From assembly GCA_963965975.1 (NCBI GenBank), contig OZ014420.1, positions 7,156,001 through 7,220,000 of the forward strand: a stretch of DNA of 64,000 nucleotides. The letters are read 5' to 3'. Position numbers and translations under genes: made by a program. Each line of letters begins with the position of its first letter. Position 1 is the stretch's first letter. Shown piece by piece: positions 39,838 through 54,609 of the stretch. Below the pieces are notes generated by a model that saw only the letters and a program-made list of their open reading frames with translations, was not told the DNA's origin and ran no database searches. This DNA is from Xestospongia bergquistia (lineage: Eukaryota > Porifera > Demospongiae > Haplosclerida > Petrosiidae).

Positions 39838-40361
39838 CTTGTAGCTTGCACATGTAGGTGCTGCTCAGTTACTATAGCAACTTTAGGCCACACCTACAAA
39901 TTAATTTACATAATTATTAGTAATTTAATGATAATTATAATAATGATAAATTGATAATTATTGTTAGTAGCCATAATATTATTATTGAATTAAAAATGGC
40001 GTATAATGTATTGTAAAATGGGTTGTCTTTTTTGATGATAGCGTTTCCTTAAAGCCTCTAACCCTTTGTCCATTCTCTTATCAAGGAGAGCCATATGTTC
40101 CTCTAACTGCTGTGGTGTTAAATTTTTCAGCTAGAGAGAGAGAGATTAGTTCTGCATCAAGTAAATAAACTTACATAATCTTTAAATTCTGTTCCCTCAG
40201 GTAGGCTATATTAAGAAAGTTAACATATATACTTTGTGGTCCAACAGGAGCTGGTTTCTTGCCATGATCTTTGAAATGTTGCATAAAATTTGGACGATAT
40301 GGTTCTTTAGTTTCTTTATCTGTATCAACACCTAACAAGTTATAGTTATGTTATAAACACT
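39629..40361. repeat. Tandem segmental duplication, copy A (ERICH3 5' end plus STK 3' end)
   Basis: The block begins AAGAAAATATGGACAAAGGG and ends near TTATAAACAC. It is repeated at 41313-42099, about 1.68 kb further on. Copy A holds the functional first two coding exons of ERICH3 and a defective copy of the last two STK3/4 exons. Confidence 0.92.
39993..40361 (-). pseudogene. Broken copy of the last two STK3/4 exons
   Basis: The SARAH-domain exon is recognisable ([19 protein letters not shown]) but lacks the C-terminal codons and stop. A 53-base stretch present in copy B is deleted here between two TTGTAAAA direct repeats. The penultimate exon has lost short blocks inside the [15 protein letters not shown] part and has changes at the [14 protein letters not shown] part. 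It is detached from any kinase domain. Confidence 0.88.
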
Positions 40362-41312
40362 CTTACTGCTTACAAGATTGTTTCTTTTTTGTGGTGCTTA
40401 TAAAATTAAAGAAATCATAAAAATCATTATAATGTTTGTTCAAGTTGGACTAGTTTTATTCTTGTCCCTTAAAATTACAGTTTTAGTTATTTTAACAGCT
40501 GCTGTTAATTATATTCCATAGTTATCATTAACTTAAATCGTGCAGTTAATCATATTCATAGTTACCGTTAATGAGATTCATAAGCGTACACAGTGCTGCC
40601 CCACAAGAGGCTGAAGACAAAATCTTACGTACATATAAAAGGAAACCAAGACGGTCATGAGTGCCAGTGTGTTGTGGGCCAGCGTTCTGCAATGCATCAG
40701 ACCTCTGAGATGGTTACCAGCATACTCTACGGAGTATCCGAAAGGCCGACTAGGATAGGGCTGGTAGTCTCCCTTTAAACGAGATGAGGCTGGTGTATTT
40801 GTGGTTCCCGGTTCCTGAATGCGACATTCCCTAAGAGCTGGAATCCCGTACGGCTGGTTTTAAGTTAGGGCGACGCTCCAGCCAGGATTACCTCGCGAAG
40901 ACGAGGGTTACCAAGCCAGGTGGCGGTCCCAGCTAGCAATAGCAGGGAATCCTGGAGCCTAAGTGGAAGCCTGAGTGGGTGAGCGAGTAGGAATCGTTTG
41001 GGCAACACACAAGGGTTTTTTTTTTGATTTTCTAAATCTATTAAAATTGCTGGGAAGGACTAAGACACTATATTAAAAATACAATGGAAGCTTGGTGTGC
41101 TTGCAGTCTCGATCTAGCTAGGTCTTAATTCTAGACTAGAAGTGTATTTCAAAAATGCATACAAGATGCAAGAATAATTATATTTATTAAAATTATTATT
41201 TATTAGTTTTTATGACAACAATCTGACAAAAATAGGGAATACAAATGACACAATATAATTTGATGACCTAGTATATAACAATAATAGTAGAATTGGTTAA
41301 TACTATATAATA
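40362..41312. other. Insert between duplication copies, with GC-rich island of unknown origin
   Basis: The section at about 40560-41010 is much richer in G and C than its surroundings and contains many CG dinucleotides (for example CCCGTACGG and CCTCGCGAAGACGAGGG). It ends near a run of ten T residues at 41019. No spliced gene, tRNA or known RNA family was recognised. The flanks are ordinary AT-rich DNA. A degenerate mobile-element fragment or an uncharacterised RNA gene are both possible. Confidence 0.5.
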
Positions 41313-42099
41313 AAGAAAATATGGACAAAGGGTACATGAAATGGATGAATACTTACTCAACCCATTCTTTGCAGTCTTGCAGATATTCTTTTTTCAGGAC
41401 TTGCAAAAAATCCTGCCAAGTTTTCATCCGTTAAACTGTTACAGTGGTCTAATGGAATAAGAAAACAATGTTAAAGACATCATATATTATAAGAGCTCAC
41501 TAACCCTGCTGGTTTAGCCAGCACCTTGTCGCTTGCACATGTAGGTGTTCCTCTAGCAACTTCAAGCCACCCCTACAACTTAATTTACATTATAATAATA
41601 TTGTTAGTAGCCATATTATTATTATTATTGAATAAAAAATGGATTAAGTCGTATAATGTATTGTAAAACAAGTGAATATGATTAACGAAATTGTTGCTTC
41701 TTTTTGGCATCAATGGCTTGTAAAATGGGTTGTCTTTTTTGATGATAGCGTTTCCTTAAAGCCTCTAACTCTTCATCCATTCTCTTATCGAGGAGAGCCA
41801 TATGTTCCTCTAACTGCTGCGGTGTTAAATTTTTAAGCTACAGAGAGAGAGAGATTAGTTTTGCATCAAATAAATAAACTTACATAATCTTTAAATTCTG
41901 TTCCCTCAGGTATGCTAGGAAAGTAAGCATATATACTTTGTGGTCCAACAGGAGCTGGTTTCTTTCCTGGTTTCTTGCCATGATCTTCTTTGAAATGTTG
42001 CATAAAATTTGGACGATATGGTTCTTTAGTTTCTTTATCTGTATCAACACCTAACAAGTTATTATAATTATGAGTTATTATAGTTACATTATAAACACA
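41313..42099. repeat. Tandem segmental duplication, copy B
   Basis: This is the second copy of the block at 39629-40361. It holds the functional last two STK3/4 exons and a defective copy of the first two ERICH3 exons. Small indels and substitutions separate the copies, so the duplication is not very recent. Confidence 0.92.
41350..41534 (-). pseudogene. Broken copy of the first two ERICH3 coding exons
   Basis: The NSLTDENLAGFF-coding segment is preserved, but the splice acceptor before it is lost (CTAC to AATA on the plus strand), an indel in the run of A shifts the frame, and an extra TCTTGCAG block is inserted. The small first exon has lost its ATG (GCATC changed to GCACC on the plus strand). 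It is separated from the rest of ERICH3 by about 1.5 kb. Confidence 0.85.
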
Positions 42100-43456
42100 C
42101 GTTTCATTGTATCTAACACTTCTTCTTCATCATCATCAACAATAACTAATGTCCCCAAATCAGTTACAGTAGCTTCGTTAATTATTAATGAATCATCATC
42201 ACCGGGGTATCCCTTTTGTATCATTGTATTACTAGCAGTGACAAATTCATCATCTTCATCAGCTTCCTCTTCTTCTTCCTCTTCAAGTTTGGTCATAGCC
42301 AATTGTATGAGAGTTTTAACGACACTAATTGACTTGTTCCCTTTCACAAATTTTTGTTGTAAGAGGCTAGTTGCCGAGGGACGTTCCTCTGGGCTCTTAA
42401 CAAGACAACGGCTAATAAAATCAGAAAATTCATTTGAGAATTTATCAGGTTGTTTTAAAGTAGGCGGAGGCTTTGTTGGTATCATAAATATTGCTCTCAT
42501 TGGATGTACTTCAGCATAAGGAGGACGTCCCTCGGCCATTTCAATGGCTGTGATACCCAGTGACCAAATATCAGCAAGACAATCATATCCAACTTCTTGT
42601 ATCACTTCGGGTGCCATCCAAAATGGAGTACCAATAACAGTGTTCCTTTTAGCCATAGTATCCTAATATGATGGAATAGTTGGATAGTCTTTCTATTATA
42701 ACTTACTGTTAACTGTCCAGCTACACCAAAATCAGCTATATATAATAAAATGAAATAAATTACTTATTCAAGTGTTAACTATACACACACCTAGCTTAGC
42801 TTGGCCATCCATGTTGAGTAGAATATTTCCAGCTTTGATATCTCGATGAATTTTTCTTTTAAAATGAAGATATTCTAAGCCTTTCAGTGCAAATTGTAAT
42901 ATAACAGCTATCTCATCTTCATTTAACTATATAGACAATAACAAATCATGTGACTTTTGTGGGTGGAGACATACCGGTCTTTCAATAATTCTCATAATAT
43001 CTGACACAGAGCCAGCTCCACAGTATTCCATTACAATCTAATATATCATATATATCATGTAATTATTACCATATGATACTTACCCAAAGGTCAGTGTTCT
43101 TGAAATAACTCCCATAATATTTAACTACATATTGACTATAGGAAAAACAATACAGAGATCATGTGACAGTCATGTGATACGCTACCTGTCACATTGTTGC
43201 ATGATACTGATCTCTTTGATAATATCTTGAAGATCTGCATCAACTGGGACTTGTTTGATGGCCAATAACTGACCAGATTCTTTGTGCATTGCTTTATATA
43301 CTGCTCCATATGCTCTATACAATACATCATGATATCAGTTAAATCTACTTCAATTTACCCTTCACCAATCTTTTCTAATAGATCAAAGACGTCTTCTGGT
43401 TCTTTCATCAAACTCTCTTCACTTAATTTAAGGAGTTGTTTACGGTGACTGTCCAT
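41682..43456 (-). CDS. STK3: Hippo/MST serine-threonine kinase (STK3/STK4)
   Basis: Nine exons run from a start at 43456 ([16 protein letters not shown]) to a stop at 41682, about 463 residues, near the human 487-491. The Ste20-type kinase domain has the catalytic lysine in [10 protein letters not shown], the loop [15 protein letters not shown] in [10 protein letters not shown], and the activation segment [16 protein letters not shown] with its phospho-acceptor Thr. An acidic linker ([14 protein letters not shown]) leads to RPNFMQHF and a C-terminal SARAH coiled coil ([16 protein letters not shown] then [17 protein letters not shown]). It is the upstream kinase of the Hippo pathway: it binds SAV and phosphorylates LATS and MOB to restrain YAP. 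One gene here predates the STK3/STK4 split of vertebrates. Divergent from AASDHPPT by 99 bases. Confidence 0.95.
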
Positions 43457-43555
43457 CTTGCTCTTCTTCCACCTCTCGAGTGATCTAAAAAGGATGTTTA
43501 TTATTCTAAACCACACCTTTTTTAATTAACATACCTCTAGACCTCACCTCTTGGC
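43457..43555. promoter_or_regulatory. Divergent promoter region STK3/AASDHPPT
   Basis: Only 99 bases lie between the opposite start codons. A CCACACC element occurs near 43511. A bidirectional promoter is inferred from spacing. Confidence 0.5.
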
Positions 43556-44708
43556 ATGGCTAAAGGATTAAGATGGGCTGTAAACATTAATCATTGGAAG
43601 CCAATAGCTGAAGTAAGTAGATCCTGTGATTATAACTTAATTTAATATTATTAGGAATGGGAGAAAGCTATGGCTTGTATCCAGAGAGAAGAAAGAGATA
43701 GAATTAATCAATTTGTTTTTGCAGAAGATGCTACTCTCTCTTTGGTAAAAAAATAACATAATTTCTTATTTTATTTTCTTATTAATTAGGTTGGAAGGAT
43801 TCTATTACGAGCAGCTGTTGTTAATATGATGGGTGTGCCAAATGATGTCATTGTTTTTAACAGGACTGATAAATGGAAGCCATACTTGGTAAGAGGATAT
43901 CCCTGAATAATAATCACAATAAGTCATTAAAGGCAAGTCCAGTTTGTGGGCGGAGCTTGGAACTTAATGTATCACATCAAGGAAGTTATTCTGTATTAGC
44001 TGCTGAATGGGATAAGAAAGTGGGTGTGGACATTATGGAATCAACTCGTCCCAGTTAGGTTATAATAGTATTCACATTATAATATAATAATAATTATTTG
44101 TGTAGGAGGAATTGGCAGTTTAGAACAGTTCTTTAGTACCATGAATCGTCAGTTTACAGAAAGGGAGTGGCTGCAAATTAAAGCTCCACCTACTGAAGAA
44201 GAACAATTAGCTTTGTTTTATCGACATTGGGTAATACTTATTATTTATCAGTTCATTTTATTATTATTTTAGTGTCTCAAAGAGAGTTATATCAAGGCTA
44301 TAGGAACTGGTTTATCTCATGGACTGCAAAGACTAGATTTTAAGTTAGATCCCTTGTCACCATGGCAACATCAAGAGGTATGACAACAAATTTATTTAAC
44401 TCTTTATCTACACATTATTTAGACTGTATGTACAAGTACATCATTATTTATTGATGGGATATTAGCATCTAATTGGATCTTTGAAGAAAGTTTTTTGGAT
44501 ATTAAAGTAAGCGTGTATGTAATGTCATAATGTGTCCATTGTTTGTTAGCATTGTGTTGCTGTGGCAACAGAGGGCAATAGTGTTCATAATCCATTTACA
44601 GAAGTGTTTATAACTGACTTATTATCAACATTAATACCATTAAATTCACTAGATTGTGGAATAGAATGGGATAAGCAACAACAACGTCCCAGAAAACACC
44701 CTAATTAG
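43556..44708 (+). CDS. AASDHPPT: 4'-phosphopantetheinyl transferase
   Basis: Eight exons (43556-43612, 43655-43744, 43790-43888, 43933-44053, 44106-44230, 44273-44377, 44423-44506, 44550-44708) join in frame to 279 residues; human is 309. Family signatures are GLRWAVNINHWKP, RILLRAAVVNMMG, VSHQGSYSVLAAE, the Mg/CoA-binding GVDIME, and WCLKESYIKAIGTGL with the conserved KE pair. It transfers phosphopantetheine from CoA to a serine of acyl-carrier domains (fatty acid synthase, mitochondrial ACP, aminoadipate reductase) in the cytosol. Convergent with THEG, with 62 bases between stop codons. Confidence 0.95.
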
Positions 44709-44770
44709 TTAATGTTGAATTGCCAAATTAATAAATAATCTACTATATAGTACAGTATAGTACAAGTATA

Positions 44771-45748
44771 TTAAACCCTCTTCTGACGACATTTGCGTGG
44801 GAGTGGTTTGGCTAAGTTGTCAATACCAGGAGAGGTTTGAGCTAGGAGTGCTGCTTTAGACACACTCCAGGCGTGTGGATTATAATCCTCTTGATAACCA
44901 GGAATTTGTTTAGGACATGCTAGTTTAACTAATCTGTCATTAGGTACATGTTGTAGTGATGCTGGAGAAATAGGCCATTGTACTTGACGACATGGTTGAT
45001 ATGTTGGAGGAGGAGTCTTAGGTTGAGAGAGTTCAATTATTCGTTCTGAGGGTGTGGCCTGAAGTGCTGCAGTCTTAATATCTGATGTCCATTCTCCCCA
45101 GTCCCATTCACTGTGTGGTTTAATGTAAAGTGGAAGATACATTTTAGGACGTGCTAAATAAATTAGACGTCTAGAGGGTGTGGCTGATAAGGCTCGTCTA
45201 GATATTGGAGGACAGATCTGTACAATTAATGAGTACAATGGAATGCAATAGAGTATTGTGTGTAGGTGTGTACCTGACAAGAAGGTTGGTAGTCTGGGTG
45301 GAGAGATTTGGGTGTGGCTAGAGCTGAGAGACGAGGGGTACATGATGCAGAGAGTGCCCCTGGATTAATTTTCCATATGGGAGAAGGATGATCTCCGATA
45401 TAATCTTTGTGAAGTTGTTTTGGTTGGACTAGTTGTTCTAATCGTGGAGTGAGTTCTATACAAGATAGTATACTAGTGTAATGTAGACATGATATACTCA
45501 CTAAATTCTGTTGTTTTTGTGGAGTCTTTTGGTAAAATACCATTCTCCCAGTACACAGATCTCCTATCAGAAAGATCTACGATAAGTTATCTCATAGTCT
45601 ATAACTGACCTGTCTTCATGGAAGCCTGCAGGCAAAGATTTAGGTTGGGAGATCAAATCAATGTGGCGTCGTCGTTCTACTGCAAAGAAGAAAATGCAGT
45701 GGTTTATAAATCAACTAGCTTTTTACCTGCAAGAGCCATACTTGTCAT
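44771..45748 (-). CDS. THEG: Testicular haploid expressed gene (THEG) repeat protein
   Basis: Five exons (45727-45748, 45610-45679, 45502-45563, 45274-45455, 44771-45217) join in frame to 260 residues. The protein is a string of THEG repeats of the form LAxPKxxxxxY: LISQPKSLPAGF, LVQPKQLHKDYIG, LATPKSLHPDYQP, LARPKMYLPLY, LSQPKTPPPTY and LACPKQIPGYQ. Members are linked to spermatid and sperm-flagellum structure in mammals. The start used here is the ATG at 45748; an ATG nine bases further in is an alternative. Only 35 bases separate it from the EBAG9 start on the other strand, so the two 5' UTRs probably overlap. Confidence 0.85.
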
Positions 45749-45783
45749 CTGGTTTCTATGGAAACGTTTGCAAAAATCACGTG

Positions 45784-46470
45784 ATGTTGAGATTCATTGG
45801 TTCTGTGCTGGTGATTGTGTGGATGTGGATAGTGAGAGTATGTCGTGCCATTACAGGTAAACGTGGCAAGAAAGACCCTCCTCAAAATGTAGGGGTGCAG
45901 CCACAAAGTGAATGGACGGTAAAAAATCTGTACATGTACTGACCACACCCACTCATTTATAATAGACCGAATGGGATGGATGGGAAGGAGTTACTGTGGA
46001 ACAAAAAGATCCACAGTTGCCAATAGCAACACAAGAAGAACCTCCAGATTTGTTCCGAGACATGCAACCACATTTGCAGAAAACTAAAAAGGTCTAATAA
46101 ATAAACTATGAATAATTAATAATAATTATATTTCTAGATTAAACTCAACATTAGACATCAAGATGGTGGTCCTAATTTGCAACAATTTGCCTTTGATCCT
46201 AAATACTCAACAGTATGTAGTCATCATATACAATACAAATATTTGTCTCTATTAAAATAGACTGCATCTTCAGAACTATTAGATTGGCCAGATGATGAGG
46301 GTAAAGATAACAATGAAGAAGGATGGGAGAAAGAGGATCTCCCTGAATTATTACGACAATCACGTCAAACATTACGTAAACAACGACAAGAAGCAATGGA
46401 ACAGCAACGACAACATCCAAAAAATGGAATATCTGGTACTAGAAGTTTAGGAGCAACAAAAGTCACATGA
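45784..46470 (+). CDS. EBAG9: EBAG9/RCAS1, Golgi-associated type III membrane protein
   Basis: Four exons (45784-45918, 45966-46091, 46138-46212, 46261-46470) join in frame to 181 residues; human is 213. The N-terminal hydrophobic segment (MLRFIGSVLVIVWMWIV) is followed by a basic stretch (CRAITGKRGKK), then EWDGWEG, PDLFRDMQPHLQKTKKI and a C-terminal Glu/Gln-rich coiled coil (LRKQRQEAMEQQRQHPK). In mammals EBAG9 sits in Golgi and secretory vesicles and restrains regulated secretion. In-frame ATGs upstream at 45661 and 45691 would put long unrelated sequence before the conserved start and would run antisense to THEG exons, so 45784 is preferred. Convergent with EEF1D with 59 bases between stop codons. 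Confidence 0.88.
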
Positions 46471-46529
46471 TCATAGTATGTAACAATTTATTTAAACCAA
46501 AAAATATGATGTTTTAATAGCAAAAACTA

Positions 46530-47330
46530 CTAAAGTTTATTGAAAGCAGCAATATCAACACTTTGGACCTTGTGTGTATACAAGAGACATGTGCTTAATT
46601 GCTCATATAATAGAATACTTACATAATCTTCAAATTTTGTAATTTCTTCTTCAAGAAAATCAGTTCCAATCTTCTCATCCTCAACAACACAATTTATTTG
46701 TAGTTTTTGTATGCCATATGCCACAGGTACAAGTTTAGCTAATAATGTTAATATCAACAAACACACACATAATTTATTTTACATGCTTTCCATATGAGAC
46801 CATCTGTCTCAATACTTCGAACACACTTCTCTAATTCATTCATATCTAAATTACATAGAATGTAATAGTATTGTGTGACCACACCCACCTGTTTCATCAT
46901 CCCACTATTAATATACAATATATATTATAATAATTGTAATAACATAACATACTGGTTTGACTTCTAATATAATACTTGATTTAGCCACAATAGCTGGCTC
47001 TGAAAACAAATAAAAATATGTCATCATTTAAAAACTTACTATTTGATTTCTTCACCTTGTAAGCTGCTACTCTTTCTTGCTTAACTTTCTCGGCAAGATC
47101 TTCATCCTAAGACAATATAATATGACAATACTAAGGCCACACCCACCTCATCTGATCCAAACAAGTCAAAATCATCCTCCTTTTCATCTTCATTTGTTGT
47201 CCTTTGTTTTGTCTTTAGGAAGGAACACCCACTATATGTATTAATAATACTTGTATAATGATATTACCTTATTTGGTAATAAAGCATTTAACTGTTGTTC
47301 AAGGTATTCAACTCCTATAAGAACAACACA

Positions 47331-47378
<48 letters not shown>

Positions 47379-47786
47379 TATTTCATACGTTTTGTAAGTG
47401 AAGCGTTTGCTTTCTCTAATTTTATTACACGATTTTCTAATTCAACTTGAGTACTGGTCGGTTTTGATGGCTATATATCAAATGACACATTATATTCCAA
47501 TTATAATTACTTACAATAGCTCGTAAACTCTCTTGGATCTTTGATTTAGCCTCAACGATAAAAGAACTAATATCTGACTTCACTGGAGTAATCCCTTTAC
47601 CCTGTAATATGAAATAATAATTACAAATTAGAATTTAGTAATAATTACTTGAATTTTTAAGCCACAATGTTTATCTGCAATAATCTCCTGATATTTTCTC
47701 TCAGCATCTTCATACTTCACTTTGTCCATCCAAACACTTAAAACTATAGACTGGGCGAGTGATCTCTCTTGTTGTGAAGTAGCCAT
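46530..47786 (-). CDS. EEF1D: Translation elongation factor 1 delta/beta (eEF1B GEF subunit)
   Basis: About eleven small exons run from the start at 47786 ([20 protein letters not shown]) to the stop at 46530. The N-terminal motif [12 protein letters not shown] and a leucine-zipper-like segment ([15 protein letters not shown]) mark the delta type. The acidic [15 protein letters not shown] is followed by the basic bridge, [20 protein letters not shown], then [20 protein letters not shown] and the C-terminal [19 protein letters not shown] with the terminal Leu. The C-terminal domain exchanges GDP for GTP on eEF1A. WDDET is encoded by a 16-base exon at 46889-46904. An (AT)n tract fills one intron. 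Divergent from ASAP with 101 bases between start codons. Confidence 0.92.
47333..47375. repeat. (AT)n microsatellite in EEF1D intron
   Basis: About twenty AT units occupy most of a short intron of EEF1D. Confidence 0.95.
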
Positions 47787-47887
47787 TTTGGAACTATTAC
47801 ACGTGGAGGCATGATAGTTCTGTGATGTGATTGGTCAATAGGTCTAAGAAGGTGTGTACATTTCTTGAGAGAAAAAGGAGATCGATT
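47787..47887. promoter_or_regulatory. Divergent promoter region EEF1D/ASAP
   Basis: These 101 bases separate two opposite start codons. ACACGTG occurs near 47799 and TGATTGG near 47828; the latter resembles a reverse CCAAT box. Promoter function is inferred. Confidence 0.5.
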
Positions 47888-52142
<4,255 letters not shown>

Positions 52143-52482
52143 GTCCCCACTTCCTTTTATCAAAATAGTATATGTCACATTGTGTGTGTATAAATATGTG
52201 ACTATTTTTAACATTTTTAATAGTTTATTTTATTTATTGTTACTAGAATATTATTGAGTTGTTTTATTCATTTTTTAGAATCAGTTCTTTATTAATAAAA
52301 TTTAATAAAGTATATTTTACAAAATATTATCTTGTGTAAAGATAAACTGAGACACAAGTGGAGTGTTCTAGTATACATTGTTACAAGTAAAGTTGTGAGA
52401 TTAGAAGTGGGTGTGTATTGAACAAATGTCAGTGTTTACAGTTATAATAATATTAGTATGTTATGTAATAATATCAATGTTA
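52143..52482. other. Convergent intergenic region ASAP/Tribbles
   Basis: AT-rich 3' flanks of both genes. AATAAAATTTAATAAAG near 52294 supplies plausible polyadenylation signals for ASAP. No gene is seen. Confidence 0.6.
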
Positions 52483-53624
52483 CTATAGCAACTTGTGTGT
52501 GGGGACTGTCTGATCTATTTCTGTTTTTAGTGGTAATGGTGACTCTTCTTGGGATGGTGGATTTGTTAGCCAAGGATGATGACTTACTGCTTCAGCACTT
52601 GGTCTCTGTGATGGTTCATAATTTAGTAATGAATTGATAAGAGAACGTGCTAAATAAGATATAGTATGAGGCATTATGTAATGACCAGAACGAATCTTGA
52701 CAAATAAGTCTTGTGGGTTCATGTCAAAAAAAGGATAGTGCCCTACCAACAATGTGTAAAGGATTACACCAGCACTCCACATATCAGCAGCTCGCCCTGA
52801 ATAGGGTCCTGGATGAAGCATCTCTGGGGCAACATAAGCTGGACAACCATGTCGGTCATTAAGTAAGTCTCCTCTGTATGTAGTCCCATCAACAAAAACA
52901 GCATCTTCTAAGTCTGAAAGTGCTATTAATAAACTGAAAAGAAAAACAATTAAATTAATTGTTTTCAATTTCAAGTTACTTACTTAGAAGTATCTGTAAA
53001 AATAAATTTTTTTAGTTTGAGGTCTCGTAAAACAAGTCCATGTTTGTGGGCGTGGTCAATTACTTTGATAATCTGTCGAAAATAAATGCAAGCTTGCATT
53101 TCAGATAGTCGTTTGTTTTGTTTTAAGTAACCATGGAGATCTCCAAAGAAAATTGGACGAACTACAACTGCTTCTTGGTCTACAATACATACATCTACTG
53201 GCTGATGAACTCCTTCAATTGCCGTCATAATTAGAGGGGCTAACTCAGAGAAACGACCTAAAGGATACACTTTAGATGTGAACATAAACCCAGTCTGCAT
53301 GTCAAAACAAGGTATTAATCCTGTCTCAGAAGCTCTTGTATCAAGTTGGTATCTTCCTATGATTCTTTTAAGACAATTTTTTTGTGTTTCGAGAGTGTGG
53401 TGATGGTGGTCCTCTGAAGTTCTTTTAAAGTCTTGCTTTAAAGCTGATACTAATCCTTGCTCGGTTCCCACATAATTATTGTGTGTTCGAGTCGTCACTG
53501 TGTACATATAAACACGACTTGTCCAGAATAGAGCAAAAAGAAACGGTTTAAATTCGATATATTTAAAATACGACAGCGTCCGAAAATACACAGCAGCGCA
53601 GCAGAGAGATGAGTTTTCTCTCAA
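52483..53624 (-). CDS. TRIB1: Tribbles pseudokinase
   Basis: Two exons (52984-53624 and 52483-52933) join in frame to 363 residues. The kinase-like domain starts near IGRYQLDTRASETG. The catalytic loop is the Tribbles form LVLRDLKLKKFIFTD, the DFG triplet is replaced by the SDLEDA segment, and CPAYVAPEML and ADMWSAGVILYTLLVGHYPF follow. The C-terminal tail has HPWL and DQTVP, matching the MEK-binding and COP1-binding (DQxVP) motifs of animal Tribbles. Such proteins are scaffolds that bring C/EBP-type substrates to the COP1 ubiquitin ligase. The N-terminal limit is uncertain: the first ATG (53624) precedes a hydrophobic stretch, and an in-frame ATG at 53507 would give about 324 residues. Confidence 0.92.
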
Positions 53625-54255
53625 GAGTCTTCGCGAGGTTCTCCTCAGTAAACTTTATACTCTGCCTGCATACCTTTCTCTGTCAATCTGGTTATTTCAG
53701 ATCAGAGTATTGCCGCTAATTTGTGTAAGTCACCTTTCTTGAATGGACGCTGAGGTGCTGAATAATATCAGGTCTTGCGCAATTCGAACCCTTAATAATA
53801 CAAATCTATTTATATGGAACACCACGCACAATTGTCAATATTAATTAATACGTATCTTTATAATTTATACGTGTAATAATACATACGTATAGGACGTAAT
53901 ATATCATATAAATAAACTGCGCAATCACCATAACAACAATCATTGTGCCTTGCATCATATTCCCCCTCCCCTACATGGAAGCCACGTATAGCGACGTATT
54001 GTTATATGTACTGTTATTCATAAAATTAGAGATCTGATTTCATTAGACACTTATGACATTTATGGACACGTAATGTTGTCTCAGTCAAAAATATCAGCTG
54101 TGCTGGCTAGATATCAAATTACTAGTATAATTATTAAAGCATGAACAAATAATAAATAAAATGTTCATTTATTACAAAGTATGATTTCTCAATGTTTATT
54201 GGATTATACTGATCATACTGATAATATATATGACGTCATGTGATCAAACATGTTC
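53625..54255. other. Upstream region of Tribbles, no gene seen
   Basis: 630 bases between the Tribbles start and the UBR5 stop, both on the minus strand. The part near 53810-53900 is rich in TACGTAT-like palindromes (ATACGTATC, TACGTATAGG). No exon was found. The Tribbles promoter and the UBR5 3' UTR are expected here. Confidence 0.6.
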
Positions 54256-54554
54256 TTAAATGAAGCCAAATGTCTTTATTTTAATGGCTGCTAATAATTT
54301 TGCTTTTAAGAGTACTTTACTGGAATAGAGTGGGAGATATAATCGTGAGATACAAGTATTAGATGTTGGAAGATGTTGGTCATCAGCTGGTCGTATAGTG
54401 ATACTGGGAGCTGGTTGATAAGCCTCTGGATTAGCTGGCATTACAGGCGAACTAGTCCAAAAGTAAAGAAGATCTTGACGTTCTCTGTTGTTCATTCTCT
54501 CCACTATTGACCAAAACCAAGTTTTAAACTTGCTAATTAGGTCTGACCCTTTAC

Positions 54555-54609
<55 letters not shown>

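Noticed and set aside
45618-45782. Long plus-strand frame upstream of the chosen EBAG9 start
   Set aside because: It overlaps THEG exons in antisense and does not resemble the EBAG9 N-terminus; the conserved hydrophobic start is at 45784.
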